Notes under the pieces: model-generated | Database searches by the model: none | The model's input: the letters and a program-made list of their open reading frames with translations, nothing else | Told to the model about the DNA's origin: nothing | Translations under genes and position numbers: made by a program | From: JACCTI01 sp051005695 | Lineage (GTDB): Bacteria > Verrucomicrobiota > Verrucomicrobiia > Chthoniobacterales > UBA10450 | Length of the DNA stretch: 64,000 nt | Assembly: GCA_051005695.1 (NCBI GenBank) | Contig: JBPCJC010000018.1 | Coordinates: 48,379 to 112,378, forward strand | Reading direction: 5' to 3' | Part shown: positions 1 through 8,585 of the stretch, in pieces | How the letters are laid out: every line of letters starts with the position of its first letter | Position numbering within the stretch: position 1 is the first letter of the stretch

Positions 1-438
1 TGGAGTCGCAAGCTTGGCGCGCGTTTGCGTGAGTATGAAATCCCGGTGCACCGCGAGAAAATTACTGGCGTTGAGCACCGCGGATGTCAGGTGCGGAGTT
101 TGCGTCTGAAAGGCGGCCAGGACGTGCGGATCGATTATATCTTCACTACGCGCGGCGATGTTTTTCACACCCGGCTCGCAGAGTCGTTAGGCGCACGGCT
201 TGATCGCAATGGACAAATCGAAGTCGATCAATGCATGCGCACCAGTGTGGCGCGACTCTACTCCGCGGGTTGTGTGACCCCCGCGAATTGCCAAATGATT
301 ATTGCCGCCGGCGAGGGCGCCGCTGCGGCGCAGGCGATCAACCGCGATCTTTTCGAGGAGAGCCTGAAGACACATTCGCTCCGACGTTTTCGAGAGAAAC
401 AAATCGCGCACAAACGCACCATTCCGGAGGGCGCATGA
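1..438 (+). CDS. Thioredoxin-reductase-like flavoprotein, 3' end only
   Basis: The reading frame is open from the first base of the window, so the gene begins upstream and only about 145 C-terminal residues are present. The segment runs from the end of the NADPH-binding domain into the FAD-binding C-terminus. The stretch VARLYSAGCVTPANCQMIIA, followed by GEGAAAAQAIN, matches the family pattern (usually GVFAAGDV...Q...AAGEGAxAA) in which the FAD ribityl chain is bound and the helix after GEGA begins. The usual Asp of the GD motif is replaced by Gly-Cys here. Family knowledge: such enzymes pass electrons from NADPH through FAD to a disulfide partner. The redox CxxC would lie upstream of the window, so a ferredoxin/flavodoxin-reductase-like relative cannot be excluded. 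One exact copy of the dispersed 9-mer lies at 184-192 (Ser-Leu-Gly). Confidence 0.7.
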   Translation, partial: WSRKLGARLREYEIPVHREKITGVEHRGCQVRSLRLKGGQDVRIDYIFTTRGDVFHTRLAESLGARLDRNGQIEVDQCMRTSVARLYSAGCVTPANCQMIIAAGEGAAAAQAINRDLFEESLKTHSLRRFREKQIAHKRTIPEGA

Positions 439-561
439 ACTTGCTCGCTCCGATGGGCTTTGAAATTATCCCGCGAATTCGAATTCTTCCCGCACGATGG
501 AGAAATTGACGCTTTGCTCTTGAAAACTTTGCCGTGATATTCAGTTTCAGTTCGCACCGCT

Positions 562-2451
562 ATGGACGATTCCACTGACCTCGCTACCCATTCTCACACC
601 GCGCACGATCCGCATGATCATCACGCCGAGCATGAACATCATGAGCTCGGCTTTTGGCGAAAGTGGGTCTTCTCGACCGATCACAAAATGATCGGAATCC
701 AGTACGGCGTCACCGGGCTGGTCTTCCTCTTTTTTGGTTTCTCATTGATGATGTTGATGCGCTGGCAACTGGCATTTCCGGGCCAGGCCTTGCCGGTCAT
801 TGGGAATGCGCTCGGTCACCTTTTCGGTCCCGGGAGCATGCCGGACGGCAAAATGACGCCGGAGTTTTATAACTCGTTAGGCGCGATGCACGGCACGATC
901 ATGATTTTCCTCGGGATTGTGCCGGTGGCGTTTGCGGCTTTCGGAAATTTTGTCGTTCCGCTGCAAATCGGCGCGCCCGACATGACTTTTCCGAAGATCA
1001 ACGCCGCCAGTTTCTGGGCTTTCTTCGCTGGCGGTTTGGTCATGCTGACCAGTTTCTTCGTTCCGGGTGGCGCGGCCAAAGGCGGTTGGACTTCCTACAC
1101 GCCGCTCGCAGTCATTTCCGATAAAGGCGAAACCTACAACGCCTTCTTCAACGGCCAGACCCTCTGGCTGGTTGGTTTCATTTTGCTGATCACTTCCTCG
1201 CTCCTCGGCGCGGTCAATTTCATCACCACCATCATTCAGCTCCGCGCAAAAGGACTGACCTGGATGCGCCTGCCGTTTTTTGTCTGGGCGCAATTTGTGA
1301 CCGCATTCTTACTCCTGCTCGCCTTCCCGCCGCTCGAAGCCGCGGTCGTCATGCAGTTGATGGATCGCACCGCGGCGACCAGTTTTTTCATGCCGGCGGG
1401 TTTGGTTTTGAACGGCGCGCCGTTGCATATCAGCGGCGGCGGGAGCCCGCTCCTGTGGCAACATCTCTTCTGGTTCCTCGGTCACCCGGAAGTGTATGTG
1501 CTCATTCTTCCGGGCATGGGCATCGTCGCGGAGATCATCGCGAACAATTCCCGGAAACCACTGTGGGGTTACAAGTCGTTAGTCTTTTCCGTCCTCGTGC
1601 TCGGCTTTCTTTCCTTCATCGTCTGGGCGCATCACATGTGGCTGACCGGCATGGGCTCGGCCGTGAGCGCATTTTTCCAGACGACGACGATGATCATCTC
1701 CATCCCGTCGGTCATCATCTTGAGCGCGTTTTTCATCTCGCTCTGGGGCGGCTCGATTCGCTTTACCGTGCCGATGCTGTTCGCCACTGCCTTTCTCCCG
1801 ATGTTCGGAATCGGTGGCCTAACGGGTATTCCACTCGCCTTTAATTCCGCCGATCTTTTCCTGCACGACACCTACTACGTGATCGCGCACTTCCATTACA
1901 TCGTCGCGCCGGGGACGATCTTCGCGCTCTTCGCCGGGGTTTATTATTGGTTCCCGAAAGCCACTGGGCGAAAGATGAACGACTTCTGGGGGAAGGTGCA
2001 TTTCTGGCCTTCGCGCATCTGCATGAACGTGATTTTCACGCCGATGTTTTTGCGGGGGATGATGGGGATGCACCGTCGCTGGTATGACGGCGGACAAGGA
2101 TGGAATCTGGCCTCGGAAAAGGTTTGGGGGCTGACCGGTTTCCAATGGAATACGCCGATCTCGATCGCGGCCTGGTGCATGGGCCTGGCGCAAATTCCGT
2201 TCATCATCAATTTTTTCTACAGCATTCGCTGGGGCGAGAAGGTGAATGACAATCCGTGGGAAGCGACCACGCTCGAGTGGACCGCGCCCTCGCCTCCGCC
2301 GCACGGCAATTTCCTGATCACGCCGATCGCTTATCGCGGACCGTACGAATACAGCGTTCCCGGACGCGAAACCGATTTCACGATGCAGAACGAACCGATC
2401 CAACCGAGCGAACGCGCCCTCCCGCACGCGCCCGCGCCGGTTCACGCCTAA
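562..2451 (+). CDS. ctaD: Cytochrome c oxidase subunit I (heme-copper oxidase)
   Basis: This is the catalytic subunit of an aa3-type terminal oxidase; it reduces O2 to water and pumps protons across the cytoplasmic membrane. 629 aa with about 12 membrane segments. The metal ligands are visible: H110 (in AMHGTIM) and H445 for low-spin heme a, H308 with the cross-linking Y312 (GHPEVY), H357-H358 (WAHHMW) for CuB, and H443 (IAHFHYIV) for high-spin heme a3. HPEVY and the Tyr point to an A-type oxidase. The first about 30 residues are very His-rich, a possible copper-handling tail. It is the first gene of a nine-gene operon and is followed 12 bp later by ctaE. Its TAA stop lies inside a copy of the dispersed 9-mer (2446-2454). 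No strong Shine-Dalgarno precedes the ATG. Confidence 0.96.
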   Translation: MDDSTDLATHSHTAHDPHDHHAEHEHHELGFWRKWVFSTDHKMIGIQYGVTGLVFLFFGFSLMMLMRWQLAFPGQALPVIGNALGHLFGPGSMPDGKMTPEFYNSLGAMHGTIMIFLGIVPVAFAAFGNFVVPLQIGAPDMTFPKINAASFWAFFAGGLVMLTSFFVPGGAAKGGWTSYTPLAVISDKGETYNAFFNGQTLWLVGFILLITSSLLGAVNFITTIIQLRAKGLTWMRLPFFVWAQFVTAFLLLLAFPPLEAAVVMQLMDRTAATSFFMPAGLVLNGAPLHISGGGSPLLWQHLFWFLGHPEVYVLILPGMGIVAEIIANNSRKPLWGYKSLVFSVLVLGFLSFIVWAHHMWLTGMGSAVSAFFQTTTMIISIPSVIILSAFFISLWGGSIRFTVPMLFATAFLPMFGIGGLTGIPLAFNSADLFLHDTYYVIAHFHYIVAPGTIFALFAGVYYWFPKATGRKMNDFWGKVHFWPSRICMNVIFTPMFLRGMMGMHRRWYDGGQGWNLASEKVWGLTGFQWNTPISIAAWCMGLAQIPFIINFFYSIRWGEKVNDNPWEATTLEWTAPSPPPHGNFLITPIAYRGPYEYSVPGRETDFTMQNEPIQPSERALPHAPAPVHA

Positions 2452-2463
2452 CGAGTCGAAGAC

Positions 2464-3339
2464 ATGGAAATCCCATATACTGTCGCCTCACGTCCCGACA
2501 CCGGACTTTGGAACGCCAAGATCGGCATCTGGCTCTTTCTCGCCTCTGAAGTCATGCTCTTCGGCGGATTATTTTCCGCCTATATTTTTCTGCGGCTCGA
2601 TGCCGAGCCCGGCTTTTGGCCGCACGGGTTATTGAATGTTCCCGTCGGCACGGCGAACACCGCGATCCTGATCGCGTCGTCCGTCACCGTGGTGCTCGCT
2701 TGGGCGGCGCTGAAAATGCGCCAGTTCACCAAGTACAAAATCTACATGGGGATTACGATTCTCTGCGGGATCGTCTTCCTGGTGGTGAAGCTCGCGTACG
2801 AATGGCCGCAAAAATTCGAGCATTTCGGCGCTTACATCAAACCGGACGCGCTCGAGAAGTATGAGCCCTTTCTCGGCAATCATCACTTGCTGTCCGAAGG
2901 CTTGCCGCCGCGGGTCGAGATCACCGGGCACCTGCATAATCACGCGGCCCTGAATGATCCGAACATCAAGGAATATGAGATTGCGCTCGATCCGATTTAT
3001 ACCGACCCGACGAATCCGAAAATGGATCGGCCGCATTTCCTGTATGTCCCGCCGACAGAAAAAGTCGCGACCGTCGAGAAGGCCGACGTGGAACGCGCGA
3101 CCATGTTTCTGCCCACGCACAGCACTTACTTTGCGACCTATTTCACGATCACCGGACTGCACGGCTTGCACGTGCTCGCGGGCGTCCTCGTCTTCACTTA
3201 TTTCTGGCTGCCGATCGGCGCGAATCTTTACAAGCGCAACCCCGAGCATCTGGCTAACCGGGTTGAGGTCGCCGGCTTGTTCTGGCACTTCGTCGATCTG
3301 GTTTGGATCTTCGTGTTTCCCCTCTTCTACCTGCTCTAA
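2464..3339 (+). CDS. ctaE: Cytochrome c oxidase subunit III
   Basis: Membrane subunit III of the oxidase, which stabilises subunit I and supports proton pumping. 291 aa. The N-terminus (SEVMLFGGLFSAYIFLRL) and the C-terminal HSTYFATYFTITGLHGLHVL with FWHFVDLVWIFVFPLFYLL are typical of the family. Between the second and third conserved membrane blocks there is a hydrophilic insertion of about 80 residues (roughly residues 120-205, containing KPDALEKYEPFL and many Pro/Asp) that most CtaE proteins lack; it probably forms an extra-membrane loop. The gene follows ctaD by 12 bp and lies 2 bp before ctaF. Confidence 0.93.
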   Translation: MEIPYTVASRPDTGLWNAKIGIWLFLASEVMLFGGLFSAYIFLRLDAEPGFWPHGLLNVPVGTANTAILIASSVTVVLAWAALKMRQFTKYKIYMGITILCGIVFLVVKLAYEWPQKFEHFGAYIKPDALEKYEPFLGNHHLLSEGLPPRVEITGHLHNHAALNDPNIKEYEIALDPIYTDPTNPKMDRPHFLYVPPTEKVATVEKADVERATMFLPTHSTYFATYFTITGLHGLHVLAGVLVFTYFWLPIGANLYKRNPEHLANRVEVAGLFWHFVDLVWIFVFPLFYLL

Positions 3340-3341
3340 CG

Positions 3342-3683
3342 ATGAATAACCCGCCTGATGTCAGTCCGGATCCGAGCGAGCACGAACAGTACGCGCACGA
3401 CGTTGCGCACCATGTAAAAAAATACATGATGGTCGGCGGCGCCCTTCTCGGCTGCACCGCGCTGACGGTTTTTCTTTCCTATGTGAACTTCGGCACACAG
3501 AAGGCGAACGTGGCCGTCGCGATGCTCGTGGCCTTGTTCAAGGCCGCTTTGGTCGCGGCAATTTTCATGCATCTTTCAGCGGAGAAAAAACTGATCTACC
3601 GCATCCTCATTTTCACTGGTCTCTTCGTCTTCGCGCTCTTCTGGCTGACCTATCTGGCCTGGTATGACCCGATCCATCACTGA
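3342..3683 (+). CDS. ctaF: Cytochrome c oxidase subunit IV-like protein
   Basis: Small 113-aa membrane protein with three predicted membrane segments. The block KANVAVAMLVALFKAALVAA followed by IFMHL and then LIYRILIFTGLFVFALFWLTY is the pattern of the prokaryotic oxidase subunit IV family (CyoD/CtaF type), which assists assembly of the core complex. The ATG at 3342 is preferred to upstream in-frame codons because those would overlap the conserved end of ctaE. The stop overlaps the next start as TGATG, implying translational coupling. Confidence 0.85.
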   Translation: MNNPPDVSPDPSEHEQYAHDVAHHVKKYMMVGGALLGCTALTVFLSYVNFGTQKANVAVAMLVALFKAALVAAIFMHLSAEKKLIYRILIFTGLFVFALFWLTYLAWYDPIHH

Positions 3684-3892
3684 TGTCACTCAAGGCTTTC
3701 CATTTTGTTTTCATCACCTTCTCGATCCTGCTCGCGCTTGGGATTGGAAGCTGGTGCCTCTGGATTGATCTTCAGGCGGATGTTTCAAACTACCTCGTGG
3801 GCGCGGTCTGCTCCTATCTCGCGGCCGTGGTCCTTTTCGTTTACGGCGTCTGGTTTTACCGGAAGATGAAACGTCTCCGTTTGATCACATGA
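3683..3892 (+). CDS. Small two-helix membrane protein in the oxidase operon
   Basis: 69 aa with two hydrophobic segments (about residues 6-27 and 38-59) and a basic C-terminus (RKMKRLRL). I do not recognise a family. The start overlaps the ctaF stop (TGATG) and the end overlaps the next gene by 4 bp, so it is firmly within the operon and probably serves the oxidase as a small accessory or assembly subunit. That role is inferred from position only. Confidence 0.7.
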   Translation: MSLKAFHFVFITFSILLALGIGSWCLWIDLQADVSNYLVGAVCSYLAAVVLFVYGVWFYRKMKRLRLIT

Positions 3893-4146
3893 AAACATTA
3901 AGTGCATTCCTGATTATTTTTCTCGGCACGCAGGCCGGCCAGGCGCTGGCCTGCGCGGTTTGCTATGGCGCCGCGGGCTCGAAGGTGAACGATCACATGG
4001 CGATCGCCATCTGGGTTATGTTAGGCGCGATCATGTCGGTCCTCGGCGGAGTGGGCGCTTTTAGTTTTCATCTCTGGCGCCACGCGCACATGCCCCTCGA
4101 ACCGCACCAGGAACTGACCGAGGAAGATTTCGCGGAATATGATTAA
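3889..4146 (+). CDS. Small membrane protein with CxxC after a signal-like segment
   Basis: 85 aa. A signal-like hydrophobic stretch (residues 1-20) ends in ALACAVCYGAAGSK, giving Cys-x-x-Cys just outside the membrane; a second membrane segment follows (about residues 38-60) and an acidic tail. The ATG overlaps the preceding gene (ATGA) and the last 8 bp overlap ctaC. Sitting directly before the CuA subunit and in the same operon as sco, the CxxC could take part in copper handling or thiol chemistry for oxidase assembly; this is inference. The family is not recognised. Confidence 0.7.
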   Translation: MKTLSAFLIIFLGTQAGQALACAVCYGAAGSKVNDHMAIAIWVMLGAIMSVLGGVGAFSFHLWRHAHMPLEPHQELTEEDFAEYD

Positions 4147-5038
4147 TACCCTCGCGCTGCTTAACGAATTTCTCGGCCAGCCGCCGAACGTTTCCGAGCA
4201 CGGCTTTCAGATCGATCACATCATCGAATTCTGTCACTGGTTCATGGGCGCCCTCTTCGTCGGGTGGTCGGCTTATTTCATCTATGTCCTTATTCGTTTT
4301 CGGAAAAGTCGACACCCGGTGGCCGATCACGAAGGGGTGAAAAGCGGCATCTCCACTCACCTGGAGTTTGCCGTTGTCCTGATTGAAGCCGTCCTGCTCG
4401 TCGGCTTCGCGGTGCCGCTCTGGGCCAAGCGGGTGAATCAATTTCCCCCGGACAAAGATGCGATTCTCGTCCACGCCATCGGTCAGCAGTTTAACTGGAA
4501 TTTTCATCTCCCCGGCCCCGACGGCCAGTTCGGTAAACGCAGCATCGACTTGGTCACCAACCAAAATCCGCTCGGGCTCGATCCAGCCGACCCGGCCTCG
4601 AAAGATGATCTCGTCGTCCTCGGCGAATTGCATGTGCCGGTCGATCGCCCCGTGATTATCGAAGTTTCCTCGAAGGACGTAATCCACAATTTCGATTTGC
4701 CGAGCATGCGCATCGCGCAGGATGCGATTCCCGGGCAAATCATCCCGATGTGGTTTCGGCCGATCAAAACCGGGAGCTACGAAGTGGTCTGCGGACAACT
4801 CTGCGGTCTCGGGCATTACGGAATGAAAGGGATGTTCGTCGTCGATACGCCCGCCGATTATCAGGCGTGGTTGAAAGAGCGCGTCGAACTTTCGGGAACG
4901 CAAAGCGCGCCACCGCCGCTCGCGCGCCCGCCGGGTGAACCGGGGCCGGGCCCCACGCCGGGCACCGTGCCGCCGCCGGGCGGACCGAAGACCGCCAATC
5001 CGGAAGCGAGCGTGCCGCCGAGCGGCGGAACCTTGTAA
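4139..5038 (+). CDS. ctaC: Cytochrome c oxidase subunit II (CuA subunit)
   Basis: Receives electrons from cytochrome c at the binuclear CuA centre and passes them to subunit I. 299 aa: two membrane helices (about residues 32-52 and 75-97), then a cupredoxin domain. The CuA ligands are visible as H183 and the cluster C218-x3-C222-x3-H226-x2-M229 (CGQLCGLGHYGM). The usual Glu between the cysteines is Gln (Q220); this position binds copper through its backbone carbonyl, so function should be kept. There is no fused cytochrome c domain; instead the last about 50 residues are rich in Pro and Gly. Placement behind ctaD-E-F and two small genes, rather than in front of ctaD, is unusual. Confidence 0.95.
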   Translation: MINTLALLNEFLGQPPNVSEHGFQIDHIIEFCHWFMGALFVGWSAYFIYVLIRFRKSRHPVADHEGVKSGISTHLEFAVVLIEAVLLVGFAVPLWAKRVNQFPPDKDAILVHAIGQQFNWNFHLPGPDGQFGKRSIDLVTNQNPLGLDPADPASKDDLVVLGELHVPVDRPVIIEVSSKDVIHNFDLPSMRIAQDAIPGQIIPMWFRPIKTGSYEVVCGQLCGLGHYGMKGMFVVDTPADYQAWLKERVELSGTQSAPPPLARPPGEPGPGPTPGTVPPPGGPKTANPEASVPPSGGTL

Positions 5039-5099
5039 GCGTTTCGCATTCTCCGCGTCCGCGTCTGGCGCAGTCCGGTCGCTTCGCTATATTTCCGCG

Positions 5100-6134
5100 A
5101 TGTCTTTCACCCCGGCGAATCGCTGGCTGAACCGCTTCGTCTGGCTGACTGCGGGCGCCACGCTTTGTCTCATTTGCAGCGGCGGGATGGTCACGAGCAA
5201 AGGCGTCGGCCTCGCGGTCCCGGATTGGCCGACCACTTTCGGCTACAACATGTTTCTCTTTCCGGTTTCCCAATGGGTCGGCGGGATTTTCTTCGAACAC
5301 ACCCATCGCCTGATCGCTTCCACCGTCGGATTTCTCACCGTCATCCTCGCGCTCTGGCTTTGGCGCGCGGAGACACGGCGCTGGGTGCGGATGCTGGGTT
5401 GGGCCGCGCTCGGGGCCGTCGTGCTGCAGGGAATTCTCGGCGGTTTGCGCGTCACGCTCTTGAAAGATCAAATCGGAATCTTCCACGCTTGTCTCGCGCA
5501 GGCTTTTTTCGCGCTCCTGGTTTTTCTTGGCCTAACGACTTCTAAATTTTGGACGACCGCTCGTGCACAGCGAATCTCTGCAAGTTTGTTTTGGTGGCCG
5601 ATCGTCACCAGCGTTTTGATTTACGGACAGCTCGCGCTCGGCGCGACCATGCGCCATCAACATCGTGACCTCGCGATTCTCGATTTCCCCGCCGCTTATG
5701 GCCAGGTCATTCCCGACACGACCACGAAGAGCATCGCGGCAATCAATCAATCGCGCGATGCTCGCGCGCTTTCCGATGTCACCGCCGCGCAAATCTGGCT
5801 GCAGATGGCGCATCGGGCCGGCGCCGCGCTCATTTTCTGCGGCGTGATTGGTTATTGGTTTGTCGTTAGGCAATCGGCCGCCGTCTTGCCGCGGTTGCGC
5901 ATGCTTTCAAATTTTTGGGCGCTGCTCATCTTCTGCCAAGTCACCCTCGGCGCCTGGGTCATCTGGAGTAACAAGGCCGCCGACATCGCGACTGCGCATG
6001 TGGCGGTGGGCGCAACCACGCTCGCCTTCGGCGTCGCTATCTGCGCGGTCACCGCGCGCGTGCGCGGCGCAAACTTGCCCGCGGTTATGACTCGCGAAGC
6101 CGCGCGTTTTCCGCAAGAGGTTGCCGTTTCGTGA
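5100..6134 (+). CDS. ctaA: Heme A synthase (CtaA/COX15 family)
   Basis: Oxidises the C8 methyl of heme O to a formyl group, giving heme A for the oxidase encoded upstream. 344 aa, about eight membrane helices. Conserved His residues of the two four-helix bundles are visible: EHTHRLIAS (H67/H69), IFHACLAQAF, MAHRAGAAL and ATAHVAVGAT; the N-terminal GGMVTSKGVGLAVPDWPTTF is a family hallmark. I start it at the ATG at 5100, where homology begins; the longer open frame back to 4935 is Arg-rich and overlaps the end of ctaC. It overlaps ctaB by 4 bp (GTGA). One dispersed 9-mer lies at 5530 and one at 5863. Confidence 0.93.
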   Translation: MSFTPANRWLNRFVWLTAGATLCLICSGGMVTSKGVGLAVPDWPTTFGYNMFLFPVSQWVGGIFFEHTHRLIASTVGFLTVILALWLWRAETRRWVRMLGWAALGAVVLQGILGGLRVTLLKDQIGIFHACLAQAFFALLVFLGLTTSKFWTTARAQRISASLFWWPIVTSVLIYGQLALGATMRHQHRDLAILDFPAAYGQVIPDTTTKSIAAINQSRDARALSDVTAAQIWLQMAHRAGAALIFCGVIGYWFVVRQSAAVLPRLRMLSNFWALLIFCQVTLGAWVIWSNKAADIATAHVAVGATTLAFGVAICAVTARVRGANLPAVMTREAARFPQEVAVS

Positions 6135-7024
6135 AGACCGCCGCAGCCTTGCCCGCGGCGGATGCGCGCTCTCATCCGTTCGAAGATTTCGCTGAATTGG
6201 TAAAGGCGCGGCTGACCTTGCTCGTGTTGGTCACGACGGCAGTGGGTTTTTATCTCGGTGCGATTGGACCGGTCGCGCCGCTTGCTCTTTTGCACGCCTT
6301 CATCGGCACGGCGCTCGCCGCCACCGGCGCGGCTGCGCTCAATCAATGGTGGGAACGCCGCCTCGATGCGCTGATGAATCGCACCAAGTCGCGTCCGCTG
6401 CCCGCCGGCCGAATGTCGCCCGCGCGCGCCGTGATCGTCGGCGGATTGCTCAGCATCGGCGGCGTCGTCTATCTCACGGTCGCTTGCAACGCGCTCGCCG
6501 CCTGGTTGGCCGCGCTCACCATCGTTCTCTACGTCTTCGCGTACACGCCGCTGAAAAGGATCAGCACCACGAACACGCTCATCGGTGCGATTCCAGGCGC
6601 GATCCCGCCGATGATCGGCTGGGCCGCGGCGCGCGGCGAACTGGGCGCGGGCGCGTGGAGTCTTTTCATCATCATGTTCGTTTGGCAAATGCCGCACTTC
6701 TTCGCCCTCTCCTGGATGTATCGCGCGGATTACGCCCGCGCTGGGTTTCGGATGGTTTCGAATGACGACGAATCCGGCGGCCGCAGCGCCAGCCAGGCGG
6801 TGCTCTTCTGCATGCTTTTGCTCATCGTCAGCGGTTTTCCGACTTACGTTGGCCTAACGAGTGCAATTTATCTCGGCTTCGCCCTCGCCCTCGGCGGCGC
6901 CTTCACCGCCATGGCGATGAAGTTTCACCAGGAACGAACGGCCCGGAGCGCGCGCAATCTCTTTCTGAGCTCGATCATTTATCTGCCAATCCTGATGGCC
7001 GTCCTCGTCCTGACAAAATTATGA
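6131..7024 (+). CDS. ctaB: Protoheme IX farnesyltransferase (heme O synthase)
   Basis: UbiA-type prenyltransferase that attaches a farnesyl group to heme B, making heme O, the substrate of CtaA. 297 aa, about nine membrane helices. The first Asp-rich motif is visible as NQWWERRLDALMNRTKSRPL, and the second as YRADYARAGFRM; GAIPPMIGW is also typical. The start is GTG at 6131, overlapping the ctaA stop (GTGA). The end overlaps sco by 4 bp (ATGA). One dispersed 9-mer at 6852 is read as Leu-Thr-Ser. Confidence 0.94.
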   Translation: MKTAAALPAADARSHPFEDFAELVKARLTLLVLVTTAVGFYLGAIGPVAPLALLHAFIGTALAATGAAALNQWWERRLDALMNRTKSRPLPAGRMSPARAVIVGGLLSIGGVVYLTVACNALAAWLAALTIVLYVFAYTPLKRISTTNTLIGAIPGAIPPMIGWAAARGELGAGAWSLFIIMFVWQMPHFFALSWMYRADYARAGFRMVSNDDESGGRSASQAVLFCMLLLIVSGFPTYVGLTSAIYLGFALALGGAFTAMAMKFHQERTARSARNLFLSSIIYLPILMAVLVLTKL

Positions 7025-7692
7025 ATGCCAGCACCACGGTTGAGACCAGCCGGCGCACGCCATCCATCGCGTCCCGCCTTTGGTATGCCACGCTGATTTT
7101 GATTCCGTTGCTGACGGCGGGAATGCTTTTCGTCTTGCGCCAGGCGGAGGTGGCGAAACTTTCGCGCCGGGCCATGCCCGATTACGGCACCGTCCCGGAA
7201 TTTCGCCTAACGAATCAAAACGGCGAGCCCTTTGGTTCCGCGGAATTGAAAGGAAAAATCTGGATCGCGGATTTTGTTTTCACCAGCTGCCGAGGTCCCT
7301 GTCCGCTAATCAGCAGTCGAATAAGCGAACTCCAGAAACCTTTGGAGAACTCGGATGTTCATCTCGTTTCCTTCACCGTCGATCCGCAAACGGATACTCC
7401 GGCCGTCCTGCACGATTACGCGGCACGCCTACACGCGCAGCCGGGACGCTGGGATTTTCTCACCGGCCCAGTAAAGACGATTTACGAATTGACCAGCAAA
7501 GGCTTTAAACTCGCGGTCTCCGATGGCGCCGGCGAAGAAGACGTGCCGGTGCACAGCACGCGTGCGGTGCTGGTCGATCGGCACCGCACGATCCGCGGTT
7601 ACTACGATGTGACCGCGCCGGATGCGGTGACGAAGCTGCTCGCGGACACCAGCCACTTGCTCCGCGAACAGCCCGACGTAACCACTCGTTAG
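7021..7692 (+). CDS. SCO1/SenC family copper chaperone
   Basis: Membrane-anchored thioredoxin-fold protein that delivers copper to, or reduces the cysteines of, the CuA site of subunit II. 223 aa: one N-terminal membrane anchor (about residues 21-40), then the domain. The copper ligands are C90 and C94 (FTSCRGPC) and H178 (VPVHSTRAVLVD). It is the last gene of the oxidase operon. Its TAG stop lies in a dispersed 9-mer (7686-7694), and the complementary TAA of the same site is the stop of the convergent rmlA, so the two genes share 4 bp. Confidence 0.92.
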   Translation: MNASTTVETSRRTPSIASRLWYATLILIPLLTAGMLFVLRQAEVAKLSRRAMPDYGTVPEFRLTNQNGEPFGSAELKGKIWIADFVFTSCRGPCPLISSRISELQKPLENSDVHLVSFTVDPQTDTPAVLHDYAARLHAQPGRWDFLTGPVKTIYELTSKGFKLAVSDGAGEEDVPVHSTRAVLVDRHRTIRGYYDVTAPDAVTKLLADTSHLLREQPDVTTR

Positions 7693-8570
7693 GCTTCGGC
7701 TGCGCTTTCTTCCGCGACCAGGCGCAGGTATTCGCGGTATTCGCCCTGCGGCAATCGACTGATGATTTTCTCAAGCGCCGGTCGATCGATGAAGCCAGCG
7801 CGGAAAGCGACTTCTTCCAAGCAGGCGATCTTCAAACCCTGTCGATGCTCGATCGTGGCGATGTAGTTGCCAGCTTCGAGCAGACTGGTTTGAGTGCCGG
7901 TATCGAGCCAGGCCATCCCGCGCGTCAACACTTTCACGTGTAATTCTTCGCGCTCGAGATAGAGGCGATTGAGATCGGTGATTTCAAATTCGCCGCGCGC
8001 CGATGGTTTTAAGCCGCGACAAAACTCCACCACCCGTTCGTCGTAAACGTAGAGCCCGGGAATGGCGAAATGACTCTTCGGTTGTTTCGGTTTTTCCTCG
8101 AGACTGAGCGCCTTTCCGTCGGGCCCAAACTCGACCACGCCGTAGCGTTCCGGATCGCGCACTTGGTAACCAAAAATGCACGCGCCCTGTTCGACCGCGA
8201 GCGCCGCGCGGTAGAAGTCGAGGTTCCCGTAGAAAATGTTGTCGCCCAGAATGAGCGACGCGCCTGAGCCATTGAGGAATTTTGCGCCAATCAAAAATGC
8301 CTGTGCGATTCCTTCGGGTTTCGGTTGCTCGGCGTATTCGATTTGAATCCCGAGCTGCGAGCCGTCCCCCAAATAGTCGCGCAGCATCGGCAGATCCTTC
8401 GGCGTCGAGATGATCAAAATTTCGCGCAATCCGCCGAGCATCAGAGTTGCGAGCGGATAACAAATCATCGGTTTGTCGTAAACCGGGAGGAGCTGTTTGC
8501 AGACGATCTGGGTGAGGGGATAAAGGCGGGTGCCGGCGCCGCCGGCGAGAAGGATGGCTTTCTTGTGCAT
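7689..8570 (-). CDS. rmlA: Glucose-1-phosphate thymidylyltransferase
   Basis: Makes dTDP-glucose from glucose-1-phosphate and dTTP, the first step towards dTDP-rhamnose and other deoxysugars for surface polysaccharide. 293 aa, the usual length. The nucleotide-binding signature LAGGAGTRLYPLT is at residues 8-20, and QKPEGIAQAF-type and DNIFYG blocks are present (EQPKPEGIAQAF; LGDNIFYG). The other rml genes are not in the window. It lies 15 bp downstream of the glycosyltransferase gene and probably shares its transcript. Its stop overlaps that of sco within a dispersed 9-mer. Confidence 0.93.
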   Translation of the reverse strand: MHKKAILLAGGAGTRLYPLTQIVCKQLLPVYDKPMICYPLATLMLGGLREILIISTPKDLPMLRDYLGDGSQLGIQIEYAEQPKPEGIAQAFLIGAKFLNGSGASLILGDNIFYGNLDFYRAALAVEQGACIFGYQVRDPERYGVVEFGPDGKALSLEEKPKQPKSHFAIPGLYVYDERVVEFCRGLKPSARGEFEITDLNRLYLEREELHVKVLTRGMAWLDTGTQTSLLEAGNYIATIEHRQGLKIACLEEVAFRAGFIDRPALEKIISRLPQGEYREYLRLVAEESAAEA

Positions 8571-8585
8571 GGAAACAGGTATCCT

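Noticed and set aside
4790..4825. Gln instead of Glu in the CuA loop as a loss of function
   Set aside because: This residue binds copper by its backbone carbonyl and all side-chain ligands (Cys, Cys, His, Met, His) are present.
4935..5099. N-terminal extension of ctaA from 4935
   Set aside because: Arg/Ala-rich translation overlapping ctaC; heme A synthase homology starts at ATG 5100.
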